Made by a program: the position numbers and the translations under genes
The notes under the pieces: generated by a model
The model's input: the letters and a program-made list of their open reading frames with translations, nothing else
Told to the model about the DNA's origin: nothing
The model's database searches: none
Shown: positions 51,692 through 64,000 of the stretch, piece by piece
How the letters are laid out: the number at the start of each line of letters is the position of its first letter
How positions within the stretch are numbered: position 1 is the first letter of the stretch
DNA from: Kryptolebias marmoratus
Taxonomy: Eukaryota; Chordata; Actinopteri; Cyprinodontiformes; Rivulidae
Assembly (NCBI RefSeq): GCF_001649575.2
Contig: NC_051453.1
Span: forward strand, 22,166,950 to 22,230,949
Reading direction: 5' to 3'
Length of the DNA stretch: 64,000 nt

Positions 51692-52837
51692 CAAACATCA
51701 GAACATGGTGGGAGCTAAATAAGAGAGGACATGTTCCTCTGGCCATTTTGCTTGAAAGCTTTCCATTAGCTGGGCTCTGTTCTGAGGATTATGGGGCTCT
51801 GAACAGCATGAGTTCATCCTGGGTGTGTGTGTGTGTGTGTGTGACGGGGTGTTACCGGTCAAGCATGTGGGGGCTGTTTGCAGACAGGAGGGACCTACAG
51901 GTTTGATGAAAGGGCAGGAGGGTCCATAAGGCTGTTGGCTCATTTAAAGACATGTTTACTCGGTTCATTTAGCATCACATATCACTACACTATTTGGATG
52001 GGAGCTGTCACTCAGGAACAAAAAGGCTGCATTACAGTCACTAAAGGCCCCCCACCCCCCATCCCACTCCCCTATGGGCTGATGGTGTTCAGTGCTCGTA
52101 CAGAAAGTACCTGTGTTCAATCTTTTGGCTTCTACACGCAGCTTCTGTCTCGCTGGCCTGGTTTTGTCTTTTATCTGAAGCCATGTCTGATAACGCGTGA
52201 ATCCTGAAGGTTACAGTCTTGATAACTAAAGACTCACTTCACATGAAAAAAAAAGATCTTCAGAACATAGTTGACAAGAACTCGAGCTGAGCAGCCTTTT
52301 AGCGAGCAGCTAATATAGTATTCTAGTTCACTCACAAAATGTTGAGAATTTGAGATGAGATGAAGAACAAAACGTGAACATGAGTGTTATATCAAAAAAT
52401 CTTGAATGCCTCAGTTTTAATGTGACAAAAAAAACTGATTACATTTATGTTGTGTGCCTTGTCTGACTGCCTCATGTAAATGCAACTAAACAAACATTTA
52501 TCTCTAAACTCAAAGATAATATTATAACATTATCTTATCTCATCCTGTTTTGTCTTTTCTCATCTTATTTTATAAAGGCATGTTAGGGTTTGGAACAGGT
52601 GCTTTGTGACATTTAGTCTACTCAAAAGCACATGTAAATTATACTGCAGCTGAAGTGTTGATAAAACTTCACCTGAATGAGAGTTTTGTGTTAAATAAAA
52701 ACATGTTTGGGTGAATAAAAGTGTTTATTCAAATAATCTGAGTCACACTATGGAACAGGTTTCTTAAATATTGTTAGTGAAAGGTGGGCAATAATGTTTT
52801 TGAATGTGCCCTTGTGTGTGTGGATGAGGGGTATGTG

Positions 52838-53372
52838 TTTGTGCAAAAATGGCTGTAAAATGAATTGATTTTTGCTGATACTGAGTTAAAATTTGGTGTG
52901 GTAGTAGCTGAAACTGATCCCCAACGCATGTTTTGAGCGCTAACAGATTGTGCGAGCTCTTTATCTTGTTTTTGATGCCAGTAACTATTTAGACTCAACT
53001 CTGTCTGTTAGCAAAATGGCTCATTAATTAATTTTAATGAAACTTTCGGAAATTATCATTGGCTGTTCTTCTACAACTGATTACATTTTGGAGCTAATAC
53101 AATTTAAGATGGTTGCCACGGGCAACTGACCTTAGAAAACCACAAATGGCTCTTGCTCAGTGAAATGCACAGATACTGATGTGGCCGTAGCTTAGCATCA
53201 TCCCCAGAAACATACTTCAAGAGCAAAGAAATGCACATTTTTATTTAGAACTTTTCCACAAGATTGCACATAAGGACATTTACAAAATGTGACCAAAATG
53301 GCTTTAGTTATGTCATTTCTTAATATAAGATGATCTTAGGTTAAAACTCTGGCATGAAAGGCAGCTGGTTAT
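52838..53372 (+). repeat. DR300 repeat, about two units
   Basis: Starts within a unit (AAAAATGGCTGTAAAATGAA, GGTGTGGTAGTAGCTGAAAC), continues with CTGTTAGCAAAATGGCTCAT, and ends near the tail (AGATGATCTTAGGTTAAAAC, GGCATGAAAGG). Confidence 0.8.
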
Positions 53373-53818
53373 ATGTGGTTATATTATTCAGTAGTGTGAA
53401 ATGTAAACATATTTTTGAGGCACTAATTATTGTTAGATGTCTGATTTGTAACTAACTGTCATTTTTAGTCAGGTGTGACTCAGTTAATCAGAAGCGTCTC
53501 TCTATTTATCCCAGATGAGATTAAGTGAATAGCCGGTTCAAAGTAAAGATAAAGGACTAAGTAAAGGAGGCCAGATCAGATTCAGCTAGAGCTCATTAAT
53601 GTTTCAGAGGATGCCAGAGGGAGAATAGGAGAGTCACGATGCTGCCAGGATCCATTTCCTTTGACTGTAGCTTTGTTCTTTTGAGTCAATCTAATCAAAC
53701 ACACACTTATTGTTGAGCAGCCTGTCTCTGATGGAGTTACCAGCATCTTGCTGGTATTTGATATAAAGAACCAGAGATGTAGGGTTAATTTGATGCTTTG
53801 AATCCATCTCCTTTGATT

Positions 53819-54142
53819 TTACTGAATGTACATGAAGTTTACAACAGGACAACAAACAATAAAGTCAAACCTATCGGTCTGTAAGCTTTTTCCATTGACG
53901 ACATTACCTTCATAGGATAAAAATGTCCCTCTGTTCTCCTCCATCTTCTCCAGCCATGGTCCAACGTAGACCTCTGGGGCTACAGAGGTACTTACCATCC
54001 ATTCCTCCATTTTTGAATCCCCACAATGGAGCTCCTCCTGCTTTGATCCTGCAGCATTCTGACACATGACCACATAGACCCCTGGATGGGCATTAGTGCA
54101 GGCTTCAGCAAACCCAACATTTGTGCCTCCCAGCACTGCCAC
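53819..54142 (-). other. Unrecognised minus-strand ORF with exon-like borders
   Basis: A 107-codon frame (starting at a GTG, no ATG) with protein-like composition, for example GFAEACTNAHPGVYVVMCQN and KQEELHCGDSKMEEWM. A TTTGAGCAG acceptor-like site sits at its start and a GGATG-GTAAGTA donor within it, so an exon of about 53996-54141 is possible. No family is recognised; it could be an exon of an unseen gene, a transposon relic or chance. No partner exons are evident nearby. Confidence 0.3.
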
Positions 54143-54451
54143 TGCTCAAATCATTCATTAAATCAGAACACAAAAAGTAACTTTACTTGAATGCCTCAGT
54201 ATAAATATTTTATCATGGCTGAGAATAAATCTTTGCCATTTTGTACAGCTTCCTCTGGATCTTCCTCTCTCTTTGCTGTTCAGACACAGGCACATGCTTG
54301 GCTTGGTCATTTGTGAAATGGATCTTATGAATTTTTTAGAAAGATTCATAGCTACAATCATACCCAGTTAAAGAGATTAGTCTTTCACAAAGTTACATCC
54401 TGTGCAGACATGCTCACTTGCAAATCTTTTTCCTTTTGCATAGGTAATATA

Positions 54452-55677
54452 CAACCTCAATTCTGAAAAAGTTGGGATGTTGTGTAAAATGTAAAACAAA
54501 ACTAAATGCAAGTATTTGCAAATCTCATAAACCCATACTTTATTCACAATGGAACATAGTAAACATATGCCAACAAATGTTTAAGCTAATTGTTTATTTC
54601 TTTAAAAAAAAATCAGGTAATTTTGAATTTGATGGCAGCAACACATCTCCAAAAAATTGGGACAGAGCCATGTTTCCACTATAAAACATCTCTTCTTTTA
54701 TCAGCAGTCTGGAAACATCTAAAACCTGAGGACAGCAGCTGCTGGAGGTTATGTTGTCCCATTGTCATCTGATTGAGGATTCTAGCTGTTCAGTCATGGG
54801 TTTTATTTGGATACTTTGTTTCATGATGCATCAAATGTTTTCAATTGGTGACAGGCAGGTCAGTTCAGCACCAGACCTTTCTACTATGAGGCCATGCTGT
54901 TGTAATGGATGCAGTTTGGCATTGTCTTGCTGAAATTAGCAAAGACCTTCCCTGAAAAAGATGTCATCTGGACAAGAGCATTTGTTCAAAAACCTATTTA
55001 TACTTTTTTGTACTGATGGTGCCTTGCCCGATGTGTAATCTGCCCATGACATATGCACTAACACACCCCCATACCATCAGTGAGGCAAGCTTTGGAACTG
55101 TGCACTGATAGGTCAAATGTTCCAGCTCCTTTTTAGTACAGATGATGTGGTGTCTGTGATTTTCCTAAAAGAATTTCAAGTTTGGATTCATTTGACCACA
55201 GAATAATTTAAGTGAGCTTAGGTCCAGAAAAGATGACAGCATTTCTGCATGGTGTTCACCTGACTTCTTTGCATGATAGAGCTTTAACCATCATTTGTGA
55301 AAGTGTTCCCGAGTCCATGCAGTGCTGTTCATAACAGAATCAGACCGGTTTTTAAATGCAGTGGCCCTTGATGGCCCAAGAGCACAGGTCTTTAAGTTTT
55401 TGCCTTGTTCTTTATTCACAGAAATTCCTCCAGATCTTTTGGCACTATGAATATTATGACAAGTTTTTCGAAAGACTCCTGAACCTCTGCCCATGTTTAC
55501 TTTGAGAGATTTGGTCTCTCAAAAATGCTCTTTTATTAACCCAGTCCTAACTGTTTACAGTTAACTTAAGTAGTTGAAAAATGCTCCTCCAGTTGCTTCC
55601 CGTTTGTACCACTTACTTTTACAGCCTTCTGTTACCTCTGTTCCAACTTTAAGATGTGTTGCCGCCATAAAATTACA
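54452..55677 (-). mobile_element. Tc1-like element relic, nearly full length
   Basis: After a TA it begins CAACCTCAATTCTGAAAAAG; continues with TTTGATGGCAGCAACACATC and, on the minus strand, broken transposase pieces, including the GACAATGCC-type stretch near 54915-54930. It ends TGTGTTGCCGCCATAAAATT at a poly-C tract, lacking about 170 bp of its right end. Frames are disrupted. Confidence 0.82.
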
Positions 55678-55680
55678 TTT

Positions 55681-55697
55681 TCCCCCCCCCCCCCCCA
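55681..55697. repeat. Poly-C tract
   Basis: About 17 consecutive C between the Tc1 relic and the next repeat; a likely sequencing weak point. A similar poly-G run is at about 17664-17674. Confidence 0.9.
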
Positions 55698-56310
55698 GGA
55701 GACCCTTGAGGAGTGGGGACTGAAAGTGACACAAACCAGGATACGTTGGAGGAGCGGAACCAAAAACCAGACACGGAGGCAGACTAAAAAGGTAAGTGAT
55801 TTTTATTTACAGGCGAGACAGTAGGTAACGAGCAGCCAGGAAAACATCAGGGAGATCTGAAACAGGCGAGGAGGCACAAGGTGACTCTCGGGTATTGAAC
55901 AGCTTGAAGAGTTTGTGGAATGGGGAAAAAAAAACAGTTTTCTCATCTTACTGTTCCAGGAGCGCAGAGGTGAAGAGGCTGTCCAGGTGAGGAGGAGTCC
56001 GGAGGTCCAGTGACAGGTAAGTCCTTTCAGGTAAGAACTGCAGCTTAGTCCGAGGGCGAGAGACCAGATCCAGGGAGTAACACGACCTGAGGCAAGGTAA
56101 AGAACACAAGACAAACGTTTACTTGGTGGAGACATTCGTCAACAAAACCAAGGTGCTGTAGATTCTACCCAAAAGGCGCAATGCTCCAGCAAAGATCTGA
56201 ACCCAAGTAGAGCCTTAAATACAGGTGCTGCTCATTAGGGAAATCAGCCACAGCTGTGGAAGACAGTTGGCGGAACAACCAGTACAGAAACCCAGATCTT
56301 CACAGAAAGG
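55698..56310 (-). mobile_element. Retroposon-like dispersed repeat, minus strand
   Basis: On the minus strand it resembles a common fish element with phrases CCACAGCTGTGGCTGATTTC, AGCAGCACCTGTATTTAAGG and AAGTAAACGTTTGTCTTGTG. No domain is encoded. Class is uncertain (LTR-like or non-LTR end). Confidence 0.4.
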
Positions 56311-57924
56311 TGTCCTCTTAAAATTTTAGAATTAATTTAAGTTTAAAAATTTAAATCTTTTAAATTATTTTTTTCCCCATTGAACTGGATATAATTTTGT
56401 GGTACATTGTTGTGTTTTAAAAAGAAGTTTATAAAAAAAACTTTATATTTACTTCCACCTAATTATCAAATGCAGACTAATAAAGTCTGATATGTTCCTT
56501 TGTCCTGAAGAATTTTAACCTTTGATAGCATGTGAAAATAAAGCTGTACAGTCTGTAAAATCACAAAAGGATGCAGATCAGATGAGCTGAAAGGAAGCTG
56601 TGGGTGGGCAGAAAGTGCCAGGAGACATCTGTGGCAGGTAATAGAGAAACTCTAACACTTGAGCGAACACTTAAATGGATAAAGGGAGTTTGTAAAAACA
56701 CAGGAAAAAAAAATCTAAAAGCCTCCACCACTTTCAACAGGACATTGGTACCACAAACACAGTGTGTCAGCATCTTTAAACACTGGAGAGGAGAGAAGAT
56801 GACAAAATCATTTTGACAGCCAGTTCACATTTAACATCTCCGATTCATCCAGCTCAGGGAGTTGCTGAGGCAGTTTTGCCTCTCTGCTGGGGGATGAACC
56901 CAAACCCTGCATGTTATAGAAGAGTGTGTGGGGGCTGAGCTTGTGAGCCAAAACATCCACTATTATTGATCAGATTGTGACAGGGTGTCAGTCTCTACAG
57001 CCAGCAGATACAGCAGACAAGCAGCGGTTATCTGTGTCTGTGGAGGCGTCCGCTCTGTGTGTATTGATTGGGAACAACCTGACATTGGGAAGTGCCATCA
57101 AAATGCCGATTTACAAAAGGTTGAGCAGGCAGTGGTGCAGTCTGGATGTGTGGTGAAGGGAGTATAGATTTGTTGATGGCGTTACCCAATGTCGCTCGAT
57201 ATCAGACAGATGCCGTGGCTCAGAAAAGGCTGAGGCGTCCGACCCAGGCTTTTGTGTCACCTTGGGAGCTTTCAGCTCAAAGTACACTGGAAGATAAAGC
57301 AGCTTTGCAGCATGTTGAAAAATGTGAAAAGGACTGAGCTACATTATGGCAGTAGAGCACAAACAGATGTTCACTAAACACACTAACACAGTCAGACTGC
57401 ACCAGCACGCTCCCTTCTCCCCATCGCAATTGTTTGCCACAGGGCCAAAGCTTTTACAAAAAGGGGCCAAGGTCAAGATTTTCCCCGATGAGACCCCTGC
57501 CTCCATTAGCTCTTAGTTCACTGGGGTATCTCTGTCCCCCTGAAGATATTCATCCTCCTGCTGATTCAAACTAGCAGCACTGGTGAAAGAATAAAGCAAA
57601 GGAAGAAAAATGCTCATTCTGAACTGCGGTTAAAGGATTAAACCAGGAGAACATGTGTCTACACTGACCAGTAATCCAGCACTGATACTTTCAGTCTTTA
57701 GTAAAGACTTTTTAAGTAAACTGCCTCCGAGACTACGTCAATCCCCTTATCAGCGAATGTGAAGAAAATAACAAAATTAGTTAAAAGAAAAAAACAAGGT
57801 ACGTGTGACCTGCATGCATCCTAATAAATAGAGGACACGACTGACAAATAAATGAAAGGCATTCCTTGAAGGCATACATACTAAACTAAAATAATTTTTT
57901 AATGAGAATGAACCCTGTTGTAGC

Positions 57925-58395
57925 TGTTTTGGTCAAACCTTGTGAATTACAATATAGTGATTTTATGCAAGATCTCAGCTACTACCACACCAAATGTTAG
58001 AACAATATCTGTATAACAGAGTTATAGCCGTTTTCTATTTTTTAAGGACAGTTGGCTGTGGCAGCCATTTTGAATTGGGTGGACTCCAAATGTTATTCAG
58101 TTGCAGATGTACATCCAATGATTACTTTCCAAAAATTTCATTAAAATCTGTTCTGTGGTTCATGAGATATTTTGCTAACAGACAGGCAGAATTGACCTCA
58201 ACAGCTGAGGCTAAAATTTTAAACAAAAATGTAGGCAATGTGTAGCAGTCAGAGTACATGTTTGGGATCACTCTCAGCTACTACCACACCAAATTGTAGA
58301 TCAGTATCTATAAAATTGACTGAGTTATAACCATTCTTGCATTTTTTAGGTCTGTTGACTGTGGCAGCCATCTTCAATTAGGTTGGCCATAAAAG
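57925..58395 (-). repeat. DR300 repeat, minus-strand half of an inverted pair
   Basis: Inverse phrases GCTACTACCACACCAAATGT, TGGCTGTGGCAGCCATTTTG and GAGATATTTTGCTAACAGAC, with a second partial unit. Confidence 0.85.
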
Positions 58396-58690
58396 TAAAT
58401 CTGACTTTGCTTTTAACTATTGTAGTCAACTGTGTATGTATGTCAGCAAAATATCTCATGAACCACTGGACCTATTTTAATGAAACCTTTAGAACGTAAT
58501 CAATTGGCTGTACAATTACAAGTGATTAACTTTTGGAGTCAGCCCAATTCAAGATGGCTGCCAAAACTTATCAACATTAGGGAACACTAAAATGATCATA
58601 ACTCAGTCAGTATTGCAGATACTGAGCTAAAATCTGGTGTGGTAGTAGCTGAGAGTCATCTTTAGCACACACCCTGAAAGCCAACACTGC
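58396..58690 (+). repeat. DR300 repeat, plus-strand half of an inverted pair
   Basis: Follows the minus copy directly: TCAGCAAAATATCTCATGAA, CAATTCAAGATGGCTGCC and GGTGTGGTAGTAGCTGAG. Together they form a large imperfect palindrome. Confidence 0.85.
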
Positions 58691-59619
58691 TGCTTGTTAC
58701 CAGCAGTTGAACAACAAGCACAGAAGGATAAATCTATTCATATTTCAATAATTCAATAATGATGTAATTTGTCTATTTTAGGGAAGTCGCAAGCTTGAAG
58801 ATAAAAAACCAACAGCTTGTAACTCTACATACTGTATCTTTGCATAGATATTGTGTATGCATAAATTGTACCTTCACATTTAAATTTATGAAGAATAAAC
58901 AGTAAACGAGGGATCACACAGTCAAATCTGGACTGTATAAACATGTCTGAAAATCACATTCGTATTTAAGGCACAGAAAGCAGCAGAGTTACTGCTGCAG
59001 GACCGATGGGAGAGGCCTGAAACATGGCAGTGTTTCTTCACAAGCTCAGTGGGGCTTGAAGAGGTTTTGGGCCCACAGCAGAGCTTGTAGTGGTCTACAG
59101 GGATCACCAGGGAAAGACCCACTGGATAAACCATTCACTTAAAATCTCCTGCTTTCTAAGAGGTCACTAAGGAAATCTGGGATGAAAAGGAAAATGGAGA
59201 GGCTTTACCCCACCCCATGACCCTCAGAGGACTGCTGCCTGTTTGTACATCAGGCTCCTCCATAAATACTGAACAAATGTGCCTCAGCTTCTGAAGTGAT
59301 GCAGTCAGTTCTGCTCATTCATCTGCTCTGAGGACAAACTATTGTTACTCTGGTACAGAAAACACACACAAACAAACATTTTCTCAGAATTAAAAACATA
59401 AATTAATTTCCTGAAGATGGTCAGGTTCTCTCTCCACCTTGTCTCTCATGTGCCGATGAAGCTCTCCACTTTAAATATAAATGGCTATGTGATATCAGTG
59501 ACCTGGCTCTGCCTCTGACCACTCCCCACATGACAGGACAGAAACTGGCAGCTCCACCTGATCCAAGGACTGTCCAGGATATGCATTCATGGAATTTATA
59601 CTTCACCAGATCATCCAAA

Positions 59620-59945
59620 TAATTAAAGACATAGCAATCCTTGCAAGAATGTATATCCCCCATCACCTTTCATGCCACAGTTTTATACTAAAACCACCTT
59701 ACCTTGAGAAGTGATGGAGTCGTAACAATTTTGGCCAAACCTTGTTATTAATATTAGATGCAATCTCATGAAAGATCTTGCATGATCTGTTAGTGCTTGG
59801 AGTCTGTGTTGTGAATGACTGTCAGCTACTACCACACCAAGCCTGAGCCAAATATCTGTACAACTGACTGAGTGAGAGACAATTTTATGTTTGCTAAGGT
59901 TGATGCGCTGTGGCAGCTATCTTGATTTAATTTGACTCCATTTAT
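59620..59945 (-). repeat. DR300 repeat, partial unit
   Basis: Inverse phrases CATCACCTTTCATGCC, GGCCAAACCTTGTTATTAAT, AGCTACTACCACACCAAGCC and GCTGTGGCAGCTATCTTGA. Ends before the anchor. Confidence 0.8.
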
Positions 59946-60879
59946 TTTACTGTAAAACAAGATTTAACAGTTTATAGTGCAAGGATGTATGTGCCAAAAA
60001 ACTGTCCATGTTTGTGTGTGTGTGTGTGACACAGGGACAGTTTGTACAGATGCAGACATCTTCATCATCATCCTCACAGCTTAAATGGTATGAAGATTTG
60101 CACTTGTTCCTCTGTGCCTCTGGAGTCCTATAGGGCATATTATTAGCAATGCAATGTAACAATGCCAAAACATACTTAGGACTTTTAATTTGCATCCTAA
60201 AAAGTCTGTTTTGCACAACAAATTTAATGTGATTTTGTTTAAATCTTTGTCTCATTTTATATCTGTTGCAGCTTAAAAAGGTCAGTACAAAGTACTGCAA
60301 ACAAAAGTCAAAGATTTAATTTGAATTGTTAGCAGTTTAGTTTTGAAATATCTGTTAAAATTTTAGGTATTTAAAAAAAACAAGACTTCTTTTATCCCCA
60401 CTTATTAGTCAGGAGTTACTCCAGGCTCAGTTTTCATGGTTTACTTCTAAAACACTTGTTTCAGCTGTCTCATATAAATACACTTAAACAAAGCTTTAGA
60501 CCAATGAAAACTGTTCTTAAATGTCAACCAGGGTTGTGTCCAAGATAATTCCTGTGACTGGCCGCAAAATTTTAAGGAGATATGATGCTCCAACCTTATT
60601 TGGTCTGTTTTACCTGGTGTCCCAGTTTAGCTACATGTGATTTTATAAAAGCTCAGAACCTTTTATCTCCCTGTCTGTATGTATCCTTGAAATGTTGACA
60701 GAATTTAATTTGCACTTCCTGACAAGACAAACAGCACCCTCCTAAGTTGGAAAGTAGTTACTGCTTTCACCGGCCCAGCGAAGGCTTTGTGCTGAAAAAC
60801 AAAAATCAAACACTGTTATCATGTTTTTTTATATTTTCTGTCTCAACCTGAATTTTCTTTTTGTTTTGCCTGTGTCTGT

Positions 60880-61205
60880 GTGTGTGTGTGTTTGTTTGTT
60901 TGTACCATTATCAAAATATCTCATGAATAAGCAAACAGATTTTAATGAAAGTTTCAAAAAGTAATCATTTGGTTGATATCTACAAGTGATTAAATTTTAG
61001 AGTCAGTCTAATTCAAGATAACTGCCAGAACGAACTGATCTTAGCAAACACAAAAATGGCTACACCTCAGAGAATTTGACAGATATGAAGCTAAAATTTG
61101 GTGTGGTAGTAGCTGAGAGTCATTCACAAAACATACTCCTTGTGTTAACAGATCATGCAAACTATCACATGAGACTGCACATAATATTATTTTCAAGGTT
61201 TGATC
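60880..61205 (+). repeat. DR300 repeat, one unit
   Basis: Preceded by a (TG)n(TTTG)n run, then ATCAAAATATCTCATGAATA, GATTTTAATGAAAGTTTC, AATTTGGTGTGGTAGTAGCT and TTTTCAAGGTTTGATCA. Confidence 0.82.
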
Positions 61206-61804
61206 AGAATGGCTAAACCTCCATGTGTTAAGAAACTGTACGCATGGAGACTGTATGCATACTTTTGATTTGATGCAAAAAGCTTGAACACACACTCATC
61301 GTAGATGTTATTTACTTTAGTATTTCCTGTAGTAATGGTGTCAAAACAAAACCTCATCAGCCAGCAATTAGGAACAACAGGATCCTGGACAAACATGGAG
61401 AGAGGGGCAGTGTGTGTTTTGTATCTGTGGCTTTTCTCTAATGTTTTCATCACACAGCAATACAGTGAGTAAAGCTGAAAGGCAGATGTTCACTAAATCC
61501 AACCGTTCAAACACACTTCTATTCGATAAAAATCAGGACTTGAGCTGCTGCTGTCAGGATAAAGCTGGAAGTCAGTGATTGTCCTTCTGTTAAGTGACAC
61601 AAGGACAAAAAATACAAAGAGGATCCAAACCTTTGAAGCCTTTGTGTTTATTCAGAGGAGTAATATGGTGTCATTAAGTGGAGCAGCTGTTAATCCTCAT
61701 GCATCTGTCTACAAAAGACTCCTCTGATTAATTATATAGAAAAGTCTGAAGCACCACCTCTGTTTAGAAACAATAACCTACAATAACTGTAAAGTTACGA
61801 TTAT

Positions 61805-62410
61805 GCAATTTTAATTAAACTCCTAGCATTTCTTGAAGTAATGTATATCGCCCACCAACTTTCATTTTAGAGTTTTAGACTAAGATCAATTTATATTGAG
61901 AAAAGAGTTGTAGCTGTTTTGGTCAAACCTTGAAAATAATGTTATGCACAATCCCATGCAATATAACAAGACCATATTCTCAGAGTTCAAGTTGTAAATA
62001 ACTCTCAGCCACCATCACATCAAATTTTTGAGTTATAGCCATTTTTGTGTTTGCTAAGGTTGATTAGCTGTGAAAGCCATCTTGGACTGGATTGACTCCA
62101 AAGATCAATCAATTGTCGATGTTCATCTTATGGTTACTTTCTGAATGTTTCAATAAAATCTGTCCAGTGGTTCACAAGATATTTTCCTAACAGACAAGCA
62201 GGGTTGACTGCATCAGTTATTGCGAAGTTGTTTTTTTTTGCAGAGTGAAAGAGTGTTGTGCATGAATCTCAGCTACTACCACACTAAATTTTAGCCCAAT
62301 AGCTTTAGAATTGACTGAGTTATAGACATTTTGTGTTTTCTGAGGACAGTTTGCTGTGGTGGCCATCTTGAATTGGCTTGGCTTCAAACATTAATCAGTT
62401 GTAGACGTAC
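61805..62410 (-). repeat. DR300 repeat, about two units with tail side
   Basis: Begins CCTAGCATTTCTTGAAGTAA, then CGCCCACCAACTTTCATTTT, TAGCCATTTTTGTGTTTGCT and GTTCACAAGATATTTTCCTA; a second partial unit reaches GTGGCCATCTTGAATTGGC. Confidence 0.85.
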
Positions 62411-63189
62411 AGCAGAATATGAAGATGAACGAGGTCTTATATCCTCACTTCCACCACATAAAACTAAAAAACTGTTCAGTAGCTGAGAACAAAGTTTCAC
62501 TCATTTACAACATATTCACATATTCAACATTTGTGGTTGAATTTATTTATGTCGGCATCAATTTCTTCCCCCTCAGACGATGACAATTTCTGCACTATTT
62601 ATTTTACATGAATGAGAGGAGTGGATGGCTCAAGACAGCTCCACACTATCTGACCACACAGAACTGCTCTGGTTTAATCCTCTTAGGTGTGAAGCACAAA
62701 GGCAGATAAGAGGTTTATGTTGGTGTTCCTTACAGCCTGAATCTCCTTCGCTCCCTAGAGACACCAGGAGAGCTCCACATTTGGTCATTTTGATATTGGC
62801 AACCACATCTATTCTGTTGTGACACAAGAAGACATATTGATAATAGGATTGTCTATAAGGGCTAATGATGAATGAATTAATCCAGAGATGGGTAAGTCAA
62901 CCATATTTCATCAGTATAACAAAACTGAGCACACGTAACTATAATCACAATTCATTAGGGTAGGAATCGTATGTGATGGGAATTAGTTTTTATTTTAAAT
63001 AAAGCCTGTTTTGACAAATTAGTTGCTAGAGTGAATGCAATAACTGAGGCTTGCATAGTGATAGCTCAACTTACATTGTTGCTTATTAAAGGGACAATCT
63101 GGTCATTTTAGAATTGCTGTTTTGTCTAAAAATTGTCAATAATTAGTACCATATAAGCCAGTTTTCTCACAAATCCCTTGATAATGCAG

Positions 63190-64000
63190 GCTGCACAGAC
63201 CCAAGCTACCTGTCGGGATCCTAACCTTTTGGTTATTTTGTGGTAGCTTTTTGTGTTTTTAGGTTAATTTCTATTGTTTATTCTTTGTGATGCTTACTTT
63301 CTGTATTTTCCTTGTGTGCAGTCATTCCCCACTGTTTCATTGTACTTTTCTACAGTCAGCCTCTACCCCTCAGTCTTGCTCACACCTGCTCACATCTGTT
63401 ACCCTTTCTTTTTAGTCTCAGCAGCGAGCTCTTTTTGTCAGTCCACATCCTTTCCTTCCACAAACCGTGACACTACCATTGCTTTCCATTATATCTGACC
63501 TCAGAATTTCCTTGTCAAACTTGGAAGTGGTGGATCTTTTTAACTTGTCTTATCTGCTAAAAATACTGTAGACACAAAATGTTAGGGTTTGGGTTTATCT
63601 TGTGTTTTTGTGTTCAGATTGTTTCTTTTCTTGTCTTCCTGTTTTGTCTTGCCTCTGTGCCTCAGCCATCATTCACTTCTCCTCAGTCAGCTCTTGTTTA
63701 CCTGCCACGCCCATCTCCACCTGCTCTCATGATTTTCACTCACTTGTGCCCACTTCCCCTAATTGTCCTCTGCTGTTTAAAACCCGGTCATCTCCTCCAT
63801 TCACTTGCTGGTTCATTGTTCTGTTAGTGTTTGCCCAGTTGTGTCTTGTTCCTACCTTGTTTCTAGATTTTGTTATGTTTAGTTTTTGCTGCTATGTCAG
63901 CTTTAGTTTTGATCATCTTTTATTTTAATAAATTAGTTTCCTTTTTGAATAATGAGTCTGCACTGTGGGGTCGCCACCTTTTCCACCCACCATGGCACAA
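63190..64000 (+). mobile_element. Retroposon-like dispersed repeat(s) at window end
   Basis: Two similar T-rich blocks (about 63190-63530 and 63560-64000). The second has CCACGCCCATCTCCACCTGC, CTGTTTAAAACCCGGTC, then AATAAATTAG and GAGTCTGCACTGTGGGG, which I recognise as the typical 3' region of a common fish element. No coding domain. Confidence 0.4.

Noticed and set aside
46892..64000. Further conserved genes downstream of gfi1
   Set aside because: No exon of a known neighbour could be recognised on either strand; remaining ORFs are short and mostly in repeats.

Overview
This window is vertebrate nuclear DNA, almost certainly from a teleost fish. It holds two multi-exon genes with conserved GT-AG introns, AT-rich non-coding DNA, many microsatellites and fish-type transposon relics (Tc1-like, hAT-like, LINE). 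No prokaryotic operon, CRISPR array, rRNA or tRNA gene is visible. The species cannot be named from the sequence. Layout: (1) 1-7265 is the upstream part of the large evi5 5' intron or flank, with a LINE relic and dispersed repeats. (2) 7266-32292 (+) holds 18 coding exons of evi5, giving 768 whole residues of a TBC-domain Rab GAP with a long coiled coil; its first exon(s) lie to the left of the window. (3) 32293-42431 is the evi5 3' UTR and the evi5-gfi1 intergenic region, dominated by a stack of transposons inserted into one another (about 34.35-39.6 kb). (4) 42432-46891 (+) is a complete six-exon gfi1 gene of 385 codons, a SNAG-domain zinc-finger repressor with six C2H2 fingers. (5) 46892-64000 is the gfi1 3' flank, without a recognisable gene but rich in one dispersed repeat family and with a few non-repetitive stretches that could be regulatory. 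The evi5-gfi1 tandem order on one strand is the same as in human, where EVI5 lies upstream of GFI1. The proteins act separately: Evi5 in Rab-dependent membrane traffic, centrosome function and cytokinesis, Gfi1 in transcriptional repression in blood and sensory cells. The synteny is likely kept because regulatory DNA for gfi1 extends into the neighbourhood (inference). The most unusual material is a dispersed repeat family (called DR300 here) built of tandem units of about 300 bp, present at more than a dozen places on both strands, and a multi-layer transposon nest whose order of insertion can be read from target-site duplications. Other points worth a second look are a GC-AG intron inside the gfi1 zinc-finger region, a perfect 27-bp foldback just upstream of the last evi5 exon, a MADF-like exon relic, and an unrecognised minus-strand exon-like ORF near 54 kb.
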